16,648 nt of DNA from positions 1 to 16,648 of the forward strand of contig JAGBZZ010000340.1 in the NCBI GenBank assembly GCA_017652965.1, in the 5' to 3' direction. Of this stretch, positions 7,377 to 14,715 are shown one piece after another (within the stretch, counting starts at the first letter, position 1; each line of letters begins with the position of its first letter). The DNA is from Clostridia bacterium (GTDB taxonomy: Bacteria; Bacillota_A; Clostridia; Oscillospirales; CAG-272). The translations under genes and the position numbers were made by a program. The notes beneath the pieces are model-generated. The model was not told where the DNA came from and did no database searches. It saw nothing but the letters and a program-made list of their open reading frames with translations.

Positions 7377-9692
7377 ATGATTATTGAGCGCATCATGATC
7401 GAAAGCTTTGGCAACCTTTCGAACGTGAGCTATGAATTCGGCCCGGGGCTGAACGTGCTGGTAGGTGTCAACGAATCGGGCAAAAGCATGATCGCGGCCT
7501 TCATCCGCTATATGCTGTACGGCTTTGGTACGAACAACACCGCCGACCTTACCGAGCGGGAAAAGCGTGTCAGCTGGAAAAGCCGCAGGGCAGAGGGACA
7601 GATGGAGATCCGCCTTTCGGACGGCCGCCGCTACCGCATTGAGCGTACGACCGTGGCAACCGATCAGGCAGGCCGCATCGGATATCGGGAGGAAAGCCGC
7701 TTTATCGATCTTGCGGACGGCACCCAGATTCGCAGTCTCCCCGGTGAGACCTTCTTTGCCGTGCCCGAGCAGGTGTATGCCAACACCGCCTTTTTTGATC
7801 AGATGACCGGGGCGCGCTTCAGTGAAAGCGAAATGACCCAGGCCATGGAAAACCTCCTTTTCTCGGGTGATGAGCGCGTCAGCACCCAGCGTGCCATCAA
7901 AACCATCGGTGAGGCGCGCCACTCTCTGGTGCATCCCGGTGGGATGGGGGGCGCCGTAAACGAGCTGCGGGCAAAGGGGGATGCGCTCCGCGCGCGCCTT
8001 TCGCAGGCGGTGCGCCGCAGTGCCCAGATCCACAATACCGAGGCCGATCTTCACAAGATGTCACAAAGGATCGCCGAGGCCGAGACCGCACGGGACAACC
8101 TGGCCGAGGTGGATGCCTCCTACCGTGGATATCTCACCATTACCTCCTTCGATAAGCTACATGAGATCGAAAGCCGTTATGCCGAGCTGACCGCCGAGCG
8201 GGAGAAGCTGCACCGTGAAAACGGCAACGACGGCTTTTTGCCGGATGAGGAATATCTCGCCTCTTTGCAATCGGCTGAGAAGGTATGCGAAAACGCACGG
8301 CAAAATTATCTGCGCACGGTGGAAAAGCTGCGCAGTGTGCGGGAAAATGTCAAGGTCACCAAGGAGGCCGAGGATCTTCTTGCCAAAACCGAGGCCGCAG
8401 GCGGTGCCGCCGCCCTGGAGGCCGAGTATGGCGTGCTTCATAAAAAGGAGCGCACCTACCGTGGCGTGGCGTGGACGCTGACAGTCCTGGCGGCACTGAT
8501 CCTTGGTGGCGGGTGCTTTGCCCTCCGGCCTCTTTCTCTGCGCCCCGCGACCGCCCTTGTGGCCCTTGTGGTTTTGGGTGTGGCAATATGTGCCGGCCTC
8601 TTCTTCAGCAATCGCCGTCGCCTTCTTCGGCGCATCGCGGCGCTGTGTGCCGATTTTGATGCGGCCACGGGTGCCGACCTTTTGTGCAAGCTGAGAAGCG
8701 TGGAGCATACGAAGCGACAGAAGGACGAGCGCACCAAAAGCATCAGCCTTGCCGAGGAAAACGTACAGATCGCTCATCAAAGCTTTGAGGGATGCGTAGA
8801 GGAGCTTTCTCTCCTTTCCGGGAAGTGGAACAAATATGCCGTCTCGGGCTCACCCGAGGAGGTCATTGAGTCGATCAGCGTGCATGCACGCGAATTCATC
8901 AGGAAAGAGCGTGAGCTTTCCGAAAGGATCGCCGAGGTGCGCGGGCGGATGCTTTCCCTGCGTGAGGAGCTGGCCGGCTACAGTGAGATCGCTATCCGTG
9001 CCGAGGTCTCGCCCTCCCGCCGTGAGGCTATGAAAAAGATCAATTATCGCACCATCCAGGAGGGGCTTGTCTACTACAGCAATAACTGCGAGAACCTCCA
9101 TGCGCAGTATAAATCCCTCCTGGAAGAGCTGGAGGAGTACCGCCGCGATGCCGAAAACCCGGCGCTTTTGCGGATCGAGCTTGCCGCGATGGATGAGCGG
9201 ATGGCCACCCTGCGCCGCCGTTACCGTGCCTATGAGCTGGCACAGGAGGCTATTGCCAGCGCCAGTGACCGCTTGCGTGCCGAGATCTCGCCCCGCCTTT
9301 CGGAGTATGCCGGTGCCTTGATGAATGAGGCAACCGACGGCCGCTACGGCTCTTTGGATATTACTAACCGCCTTGCGATCTCCTACCGTGAGGGAGATAG
9401 CATGCATGCCCTTGGCAGCATGAGCGGTGCCACACAGCAGATCGCGTATATCGCCCTGCGGCTGGCCCTGATCGACATGCTGTACGAGGAGAACCCGCCC
9501 CTGTGCTTTGACGAAAGCCTTGCCCATCAGGATGACGAGCGGGTGGGAAGTATGATCACGCTTTTGAACAAGATAGCCGGTATGGGGATGCAAAGCATTC
9601 TTTTGACCTGCCATGAGCGCATCGCCAGGATCGCCGCGGCCACGGCCGAAAGCACGGTATGCCACCGGCTGGGAGAGGAGAATGGACAATGA
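7377..9692 (+). CDS. YhaN/RecF-like AAA ATPase with coiled coil and two membrane helices
   Basis: A 771-residue SMC/Rad50-like ATPase. The Walker A motif is G30-V-N-E-S-G-K-S37 in a typical N-terminal ABC half (I-E-S-F-G-N-L ... F-G-P-G-L-N-V-L-V-G). Long charged coiled-coil regions lie at about 195-360 and 420-630. Between them are two membrane helices (about 365-383 and 391-410), as in YhaN-type proteins. The C-terminal half holds the signature M-S-G-A-T-Q-Q-I-A-Y-I-A-L-R (682-695), Walker B with L-C-F-D712-E713 and a T-C-H-E-R end motif. It is shorter than B. subtilis YhaN (about 960 residues as I recall). The usual partner nuclease (YhaO/SbcD type) is not in this window. By family it should bind DNA or nucleoprotein at the membrane; this is inferred. 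ATG at 7377 has AAAGG six bases upstream. Its TGA overlaps the next start (ATGA). Confidence 0.85.
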   Translation: MIIERIMIESFGNLSNVSYEFGPGLNVLVGVNESGKSMIAAFIRYMLYGFGTNNTADLTEREKRVSWKSRRAEGQMEIRLSDGRRYRIERTTVATDQAGRIGYREESRFIDLADGTQIRSLPGETFFAVPEQVYANTAFFDQMTGARFSESEMTQAMENLLFSGDERVSTQRAIKTIGEARHSLVHPGGMGGAVNELRAKGDALRARLSQAVRRSAQIHNTEADLHKMSQRIAEAETARDNLAEVDASYRGYLTITSFDKLHEIESRYAELTAEREKLHRENGNDGFLPDEEYLASLQSAEKVCENARQNYLRTVEKLRSVRENVKVTKEAEDLLAKTEAAGGAAALEAEYGVLHKKERTYRGVAWTLTVLAALILGGGCFALRPLSLRPATALVALVVLGVAICAGLFFSNRRRLLRRIAALCADFDAATGADLLCKLRSVEHTKRQKDERTKSISLAEENVQIAHQSFEGCVEELSLLSGKWNKYAVSGSPEEVIESISVHAREFIRKERELSERIAEVRGRMLSLREELAGYSEIAIRAEVSPSRREAMKKINYRTIQEGLVYYSNNCENLHAQYKSLLEELEEYRRDAENPALLRIELAAMDERMATLRRRYRAYELAQEAIASASDRLRAEISPRLSEYAGALMNEATDGRYGSLDITNRLAISYREGDSMHALGSMSGATQQIAYIALRLALIDMLYEENPPLCFDESLAHQDDERVGSMITLLNKIAGMGMQSILLTCHERIARIAAATAESTVCHRLGEENGQ

Positions 9693-10597
9693 GTAAGATG
9701 TTGATATTCGGCCCTGCCCGTACGGTAGAGACTCTGCAGGTGCCCTCGCTTACCGTGGCCGAGGAGGGCACGGGATACGAGACGGTGCTGGGCGGCGAGG
9801 GGGAGACCCTGGCCGTGGCCGTTGCCCGCCTTGGCGGCCGCGCCGTTTACTGCGGCCGCGTGGGAGATGATTCGGGCGGAAAGCGCCTTGCCCGCCTTCT
9901 TGACAGTGCCGGGGTGGATCTTTCCTGCTTCCACGTCGATCACGCCGCCCAGACCTCGCACCTTGTGCGGTGCGTGGATACGGCAGGCAATGAGAGGAGC
10001 ATCCTCTTTCGCGGGGCGGACGCCCGCATGACCGAGGAGGAGGTGCGCAGTGCCTTTTCCACCGCCCCCGATGCCGTTTGCGTGGCGGGGGAGGTCTCGC
10101 ATGCCTTCCTCAGCCGTATTGGCGATCTGGCAAGCGAGAGGGGTATTCCGCTGTTCCTTTTGTACCACCCCTCCTACGGGCGGTGCGAGGGGCTGCCGCC
10201 TATGGAGATCTTTATGACCGATGAGACCACCGCCGAGGGCATGGTCGGCATCCGTCCCAGCGGCACCGATACCTGCCTGCAGGCGACGATCGCCATGCAG
10301 AAGTGCGTCAAGGCGCACTATTACGTCATCCGCCTTGGCGATCGCGGTGCGTTTGTCTATGACGGCACCTATTGCCACGTGGTCAATTCCTACATCGTCC
10401 CGCAGACAGATGCCCGCGGCGCCGGCGTTGTCTTCTTTGGTGCGGCGGCCGCCGAGTATCTGACCCCCGCAGGGGACGTGCTTGCCGCCCTGCGCTATGC
10501 GGCGGCCGCCGCCGCCCTGACCACCACGCGTGCCGGTGAGGCCATCGCCCCGCCGACCGCCGATGAGGTCATGAGCTTTTTGGAACGCAACGGATGA
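9689..10597 (+). CDS. PfkB-family (ribokinase-like) protein, catalytic Asp replaced by Val
   Basis: 302 residues with the ribokinase-like fold pattern: an N-terminal G-G-E-G motif (35-38), A-V-A-R-L-G-G, then G-R-V-G-D-D-S-G-G. Functional PfkB sugar or nucleoside kinases end with a D-T-x-G-A-G-D motif whose final Asp is the catalytic base. Here it reads D241-A-R-G-A-G-V247-V-F (V247 codon at 10427-10429), so the anion-hole G-A-G is kept but the base is lost. The substrate-side G-x-N-x-A pattern and the P-N-E motif are also not recognisable. It may be a pseudokinase or a binding protein; an altered kinase is less likely. The frame is intact, so this is not simple decay. The frame opens at 9659, but I chose ATG 9689: it has GGAGAGGAG upstream and overlaps the preceding TGA. 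The next gene, miaA, overlaps in the same way (ATGA at 10594), so expression is tightly coupled. Confidence 0.8.
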   Translation: MSKMLIFGPARTVETLQVPSLTVAEEGTGYETVLGGEGETLAVAVARLGGRAVYCGRVGDDSGGKRLARLLDSAGVDLSCFHVDHAAQTSHLVRCVDTAGNERSILFRGADARMTEEEVRSAFSTAPDAVCVAGEVSHAFLSRIGDLASERGIPLFLLYHPSYGRCEGLPPMEIFMTDETTAEGMVGIRPSGTDTCLQATIAMQKCVKAHYYVIRLGDRGAFVYDGTYCHVVNSYIVPQTDARGAGVVFFGAAAAEYLTPAGDVLAALRYAAAAAALTTTRAGEAIAPPTADEVMSFLERNG

Positions 10598-11571
10598 CAA
10601 GAAAACTTTACGAACCGGACGGTACACCCCGTGCGGTGGCGGTGGTAGGCCCTACCGCCTCGGGCAAGACGGCCTTTGCCATTTCGCTTTGTGAGCGCTT
10701 TGGCGGCGAGGTCGTGGGGTGTGACTCCATGCAGATCTACCGCCGTATGAGCATCGGCACGGCAAAGCCGAGCGAGGCTGAGCGTGCCCGCGTGCCGCAC
10801 CATCTTGTGGATTTCCTTTCGCCTAGTCTCTCCTATAGCGCCGCCGATTATGCCGAGGCGGCAAAGGAGAAGGTGAGCGAGCTTGCAGAAAGAGGCGTTT
10901 TGCCGGTCTTTTGCGGCGGTACGGGGCTTTACCTTGAGGCCGCCCGCAGTGGCCGCCACACGGGGCTGCCCCCGGTGCCGGACGAGATCCGCGCCGCCCT
11001 GGTAGCCGAGGCCGAGACGGTGGGGGCAGAGGCGATGCACGCCATGCTTGCCGAGGTAGACCCCCCGTCGGCCGAGGCGATCCATCCGAATAACGTGCGG
11101 CGTGTTTTGCGGGCACTGGAGATCTACCGCACGACGGGCAAGCCGAAAAGCCTTTGGGATGAGGAAAGCCGGCAAACGCCCCCCGCTATGCGCCTTCTGG
11201 TGCTTGGGCTCTTTCCCACCGACCGCGAGGTTCTGCGCGCGCGCATTGACCGCCGCGTGGACGCGATGGTGGCCGCAGGCCTCCGTGAGGAGGTCTATGC
11301 CCTTTACCGGGACGGGCTTTTGCAAAAGGGCAGCACGGCCGCCGAGGCCATCGGGTACAAGGAGTACCTTGCCGCCTTTTCCGGGGCGTGCAGTGAAGAG
11401 GAGGCGGTGGCCGAGATCAAGTATGCCACCCACCGCTATGCCCGCCGTCAGCTGACCTGGTTCCGTGCGATCCCGGGGATCGTGCCCCTTCCGTGTGGGG
11501 AAGAGGGAATTACCGAGGAGGGATGGGAGCGCGCCCTTCGCCTGACAAATGAATTTTTATGCTGTGAATAA
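10594..11571 (+). CDS. miaA: tRNA dimethylallyltransferase
   Basis: Transfers a dimethylallyl group from DMAPP to N6 of A37 in tRNAs that read U-starting codons (i6A37), which helps accurate decoding, including by tRNA-Phe. The 325 residues are the usual length. Visible motifs are P-loop G19-P-T-A-S-G-K-T26, C-D44-S-M-Q-I-Y with the catalytic-region Asp, I-G-T-A-K-P, G-G-T-G-L-Y-L-E-A (near 108-116), R-R-V-L-R-A-L-E-I-Y, A-I-G-Y-K-E, and the late R-Y-A-R-R-Q-L-T-W-F-R. The start ATG overlaps the TGA of the PfkB-like gene and has only a weak GGA upstream, consistent with translational coupling. galK follows after 11 bases. The identification is secure. Confidence 0.97.
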   Translation: MTRKLYEPDGTPRAVAVVGPTASGKTAFAISLCERFGGEVVGCDSMQIYRRMSIGTAKPSEAERARVPHHLVDFLSPSLSYSAADYAEAAKEKVSELAERGVLPVFCGGTGLYLEAARSGRHTGLPPVPDEIRAALVAEAETVGAEAMHAMLAEVDPPSAEAIHPNNVRRVLRALEIYRTTGKPKSLWDEESRQTPPAMRLLVLGLFPTDREVLRARIDRRVDAMVAAGLREEVYALYRDGLLQKGSTAAEAIGYKEYLAAFSGACSEEEAVAEIKYATHRYARRQLTWFRAIPGIVPLPCGEEGITEEGWERALRLTNEFLCCE

Positions 11572-11582
11572 AGGAGTATACC

Positions 11583-12860
11583 ATGAAAAGTTCCGAGTGG
11601 CTGACTATCCTGAAAAACGGGACCTCTGCCGATTTTAACCGCCTTTACGCCAATGACCCGACCGCCGTTTCGCGGTTTGAGAATGCTATCCGCGCGTTTG
11701 AGCGCAAGTACGGCAAGGACCGTGAGATCGCCGTTTTCTCGGTGCCCGGCCGCAGTGAGATCGCGGGGAACCATACCGACCATAACCGCGGCTGTGTGCT
11801 GGCCGGTGCGATCGACCGCGATATCATCGCCATTGCCGCCAAGAATGACGACAATTGCATCCGTGTGCAAAGCGACGGCTACCGTGAGATCTCGGTGCCG
11901 ATCGAGCGTTGCGCCGACCCCAAGAATTTCGATCCCTTCTGCTCGGGCTCGCTGGTGGCGGGCATGGCGGGTGGCTTCCTCTCGCGTGGGTACGCAGTCG
12001 GCGGCTTTGATGCCTACACCACCACCCGTGTGCTGAAGGGCTCGGGTCTTTCCTCCTCGGCCGCCTTTGAGGTGATGGTGGGTACCGTTTTGAACCACTT
12101 CTTTAATGAAGGCAGGATCCCCGCCCCCGAGGTTGCCAAGGTCGCACAGTATTCCGAAAACGTGTATTTCGGTAAGCCGTGCGGACTGATGGATCAGATG
12201 GCCTGTGCCGTCGGCGGCTTTGTCTTTATCGATTTTGCCGATCCCGAAAAGCCGATCATCCGTCCCATCCGCTTCTCGCTGACCGGGGCAGGCTACTCGC
12301 TGGCGATCGTCAACACCGGCGGTAGCCATTCGGATCTGAATGACGATTACGCCTCTGTCCCCGCCGAGATGAAAAAGGTAGCCTCCTTCTTCGGGCGGGA
12401 GGTTCTGCGCGGCACGACCGAGGAGGAGCTTCTCGGCTCGGCGGCCGTCCTTCGCCGTACGGTGGGTGACCGTGCGCTCCTGCGTGCTTTCCACTTTGTC
12501 CGCGAAAACGATCGCGTTGTAGCGCAAAGAGAGGCACTGGAGGAGGGGCGTATCGCCGATTTCCTGCAAGGGGAGATCGCCTCCGGCCGTTCGAGCTTCG
12601 AATATTTGCAAAACGTATATACCAATAAGAACGTGGCCGAGCAGGGGCTTTCGCTGGCGCTGGCCATCACCGAGGGCCTGCTTGGCGGGCGTGACTGCGC
12701 CTGGCGCGTGCATGGCGGAGGCTTTGCCGGTACCATCCAGGCCTTTGTCCGGCGCGAGCTTGCCGAGGAATATGCGGCGGCGATCGACTCGGTCTTCGGC
12801 AAGGGCGCTTGCATGCTGCTTTCCATCCGCGAGGACGGTGCCACGCGCATCCTGCCCTGA
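11583..12860 (+). CDS. galK: Galactokinase (GHMP kinase family)
   Basis: Phosphorylates galactose to galactose 1-phosphate with ATP in the Leloir pathway. The 425 residues show the three GHMP motifs: G56-R-S-E-I-A-G-N-H-T-D-H67, the ATP-binding G153-S-G-L-S-S-S-A-A161, and H377-G-G-G-F-A-G-T384. The catalytic Asp is probably D204 in C-G-L-M-D-Q-M. The first motif differs from the textbook galactokinase signature (G-R-x-N-x-I-G-E-H-x-D-Y) by N for E and H for Y. Many clostridial proteins annotated as galactokinase share the G-N-H-T-D-H form, so this is probably a subfamily trait, but substrate choice is inferred. AAAGGAG lies six bases before ATG 11583. It is the last gene of the operon; no terminator is visible after it. 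No galT or galE is in the window. Confidence 0.88.
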   Translation: MKSSEWLTILKNGTSADFNRLYANDPTAVSRFENAIRAFERKYGKDREIAVFSVPGRSEIAGNHTDHNRGCVLAGAIDRDIIAIAAKNDDNCIRVQSDGYREISVPIERCADPKNFDPFCSGSLVAGMAGGFLSRGYAVGGFDAYTTTRVLKGSGLSSSAAFEVMVGTVLNHFFNEGRIPAPEVAKVAQYSENVYFGKPCGLMDQMACAVGGFVFIDFADPEKPIIRPIRFSLTGAGYSLAIVNTGGSHSDLNDDYASVPAEMKKVASFFGREVLRGTTEEELLGSAAVLRRTVGDRALLRAFHFVRENDRVVAQREALEEGRIADFLQGEIASGRSSFEYLQNVYTNKNVAEQGLSLALAITEGLLGGRDCAWRVHGGGFAGTIQAFVRRELAEEYAAAIDSVFGKGACMLLSIREDGATRILP

Positions 12861-12863
12861 TCG

Positions 12864-12897
12864 TGTACCGATTTTGGTACATGTATTGCGGTATAAT
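12864..12897 (+). promoter_or_regulatory. recA promoter with palindromic operator candidate
   Basis: A perfect TATAAT (12892-12897) lies 31 bases before the recA start. No fair -35 hexamer is found at 16-18 bases. Instead that region carries a perfect inverted repeat TGTACC-N6-GGTACA (12864-12881), overlapping TACATGTA (12878-12885). recA is an SOS gene, and LexA boxes in Bacillota normally follow GAAC-N4-GTTC. That motif is absent here except for a half site (GAAC at 12898-12901). The palindrome may be a divergent SOS box or the site of another regulator. Confidence 0.55.
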
Positions 12898-12928
12898 GAA
12901 CCTGTAAAAACCGAAAAGGAGTAGAGAA

Positions 12929-14035
12929 ATGGCAACAAAAAAGGTATCTGCCGCCACCGCGACCGTGGCGGGAAATGACAAAAAGGCGGCGCTGGAGACC
13001 GCGCTTGCCAGAATTGAGCGGGAGTGCGGCAAGGGGACGATTATGCGTCTTGGTGAAAATGCCGCCATGAACGTCAGCGCGGTTTCGACAGGCTCGATGA
13101 CGCTTGACCTGGCCCTTGGCATCGGCGGTGTTCCGCGCGGCCGTGTGATCGAGATCTACGGGCCGGAATCCTCGGGTAAAACGACCGTGGCCCTGCACGT
13201 GATCGCCGAGGTGCAGAAGGAGGGTGGCGAGGCCGCCTTTATCGATGCCGAGCATGCCCTTGACCCGGTATATGCCAAAAAGCTTGGGGTGGATATCAAC
13301 AATCTTCTGGTGTCCCAGCCCGATTGCGGCGAGCAGGCACTTGAGATCGCCGAGGCGCTGGTCATGTCGGGCGCGATCGACGTGATCGTGGTGGACTCTG
13401 TGGCGGCGCTTGTGCCCCGCCAGGAGATCGACGGCGACATGGGTGACTCGCACGTTGGCCTGCAGGCGCGTCTGATGTCCCAGGCGATGAGAAAGCTTTC
13501 GGGCGCCATCGCCAAGAGCAACTGCGTCGTCATCTTTATCAACCAGCTTCGTGAGAAGGTGGGGGTGATGTACGGCAACCCCGAGGTTACCCCCGGCGGC
13601 CGTGCCCTGAAGTTCTATTCCTCGGTGCGTAGCGCGATCCGAAAGGTGGACAGCCTGAAGAACGGAAGCGAGATCTACGGTAACCGTGTGCGCTGCAAGG
13701 GGGTCAAAAACAAGGTCGCCCCGCCCTTTAAGACGGCCGAGTTCGATTTCCTTTACGGCCACGGCATCTGCAAGTCGGCCGAGATCCTGGATATCGGTAT
13801 CAAGCTTGGTATCCTTGAAAAGAGCGGCTCGTGGTTCTCGTATGACGGCCAGCGCATTGGCCAGGGCAAGGATAAGGCACGCGCGTATCTGGAGTCCGAG
13901 CCCGAGGTGATGAAGATCATCGAGGATAAGATCAAGGAGATCTATCGCTCGCTTGATCCCGAGGAGGGGATTCCGGAGGGAGAGAACGACGAAGAGGAGT
14001 TCGACTTCCGCGAATTCGAAGGTGACGACGAATAA
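12929..14035 (+). CDS. recA: Recombinase RecA
   Basis: DNA-dependent ATPase that forms filaments on single-stranded DNA, pairs homologous strands and triggers LexA self-cleavage. The 368 residues are a normal length. The P-loop is G78-P-E-S-S-G-K-T85; the Walker B region reads [12 protein letters not shown]. Other family motifs are [22 protein letters not shown], and the L2-loop start [16 protein letters not shown] Lys-rich linker region near [12 protein letters not shown] and a strongly acidic C-terminal tail are typical. S-V-R-S-A-I-R-K replaces the usual S-V-R-L-D-I-R-R, a mild divergence. ATG 12929 has AAGGAG seven bases upstream. recX follows after 20 bases. Confidence 0.98.
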   Translation: MATKKVSAATATVAGNDKKAALETALARIERECGKGTIMRLGENAAMNVSAVSTGSMTLDLALGIGGVPRGRVIEIYGPESSGKTTVALHVIAEVQKEGGEAAFIDAEHALDPVYAKKLGVDINNLLVSQPDCGEQALEIAEALVMSGAIDVIVVDSVAALVPRQEIDGDMGDSHVGLQARLMSQAMRKLSGAIAKSNCVVIFINQLREKVGVMYGNPEVTPGGRALKFYSSVRSAIRKVDSLKNGSEIYGNRVRCKGVKNKVAPPFKTAEFDFLYGHGICKSAEILDIGIKLGILEKSGSWFSYDGQRIGQGKDKARAYLESEPEVMKIIEDKIKEIYRSLDPEEGIPEGENDEEEFDFREFEGDDE

Positions 14036-14055
14036 AACGTGAAGGAGGACAGGGT

Positions 14056-14649
14056 ATGAAGATCCTTTCTGTCGGAAAAGGTCGGACGGTGCCCGTCCTC
14101 CTTTTGGCGTCCCGCGAGGACGGCGCCGCGCCCTGCCGCTACGTGCTGAGCACCGGTGAGTACGAGGCGCTTGGCTCCCCGGAGGCGGGGACGCTGCTTA
14201 CCGAGGAGGAGGCCGAGGCGCTTTGCCTGTATGATGAGCGCCACCGTGCCGTGCAGGCCGCAGGCCGCATCCTGGAGTTTGGGGATAACACCCCCGCCCG
14301 CCTTTTGCAAAAGCTGCGCGTGCGCGGCTTTTCGGCCGATGCCGCCGCCCGTGCGGTCGCCAAAATGGTGGAGCGTGGGTATATCCGGGAGGCCGATCAG
14401 CTAGAGCGTGCCGTGCAGGCGGCAGGGCGCAAGCTGTGGGGGCCGCGGCGCATTACCGAGGCAATGGCGGCCCGCGGGTTTGACCGCGGCGCGATCGCCG
14501 CGTGCATCGATAGACTTTGTGAGGCGGGCGAGCTTGACTTTGCCGCTGCAAGGCAGCGCTTGCTTGCCGAAAAGCTGCCCGCCGATATGCCGCCCGAGAA
14601 AAGACGTGCCTTTCTTTACCGCTACGGCTACGGCGGCGGGGATCTGTAA
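14056..14649 (+). CDS. recX: RecA regulatory protein RecX
   Basis: RecX binds the RecA filament and limits its extension and ATPase and co-protease activity. The 197-residue protein has a ~60-residue N-terminal part and then repeated three-helix units. The first is clear: L-E-F-G-D-N-T-P-A-R-L-L-Q-K-L-R-V-R-G-F, then A-V-A-K-M-V-E-R-G-Y-I. A second unit follows with G-P-R-R-I-T-E-A-M-A-A-R-G-F, and a third, truncated unit ends in R-R-A-F-L-Y-R-Y-G-Y. AAGGAGG is seven bases before ATG 14056. Its place directly after recA supports the call and implies co-transcription from the recA promoter. It is rather more diverged and shorter than many clostridial RecX proteins. Confidence 0.9.
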   Translation: MKILSVGKGRTVPVLLLASREDGAAPCRYVLSTGEYEALGSPEAGTLLTEEEAEALCLYDERHRAVQAAGRILEFGDNTPARLLQKLRVRGFSADAAARAVAKMVERGYIREADQLERAVQAAGRKLWGPRRITEAMAARGFDRGAIAACIDRLCEAGELDFAAARQRLLAEKLPADMPPEKRRAFLYRYGYGGGDL

Positions 14650-14715
14650 ACCCCGAAAGCCGACCCATACCACGAAAAAACTAAAAATTAACATAGCATC
14701 AGGAGGATACCCCCC

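Noticed and set aside
6576..8054. A 492-codon minus-strand open frame opposite the DUF6062 and ATPase genes.
   Set aside because: It spans two real coupled genes and a promoter region, and its composition is that of a reverse complement of GC-rich coding DNA.
12864..12881. The TGTACC/GGTACA palindrome as a terminator for galK.
   Set aside because: Six pairs are too weak and no T-run follows; its position against TATAAT favours an operator.
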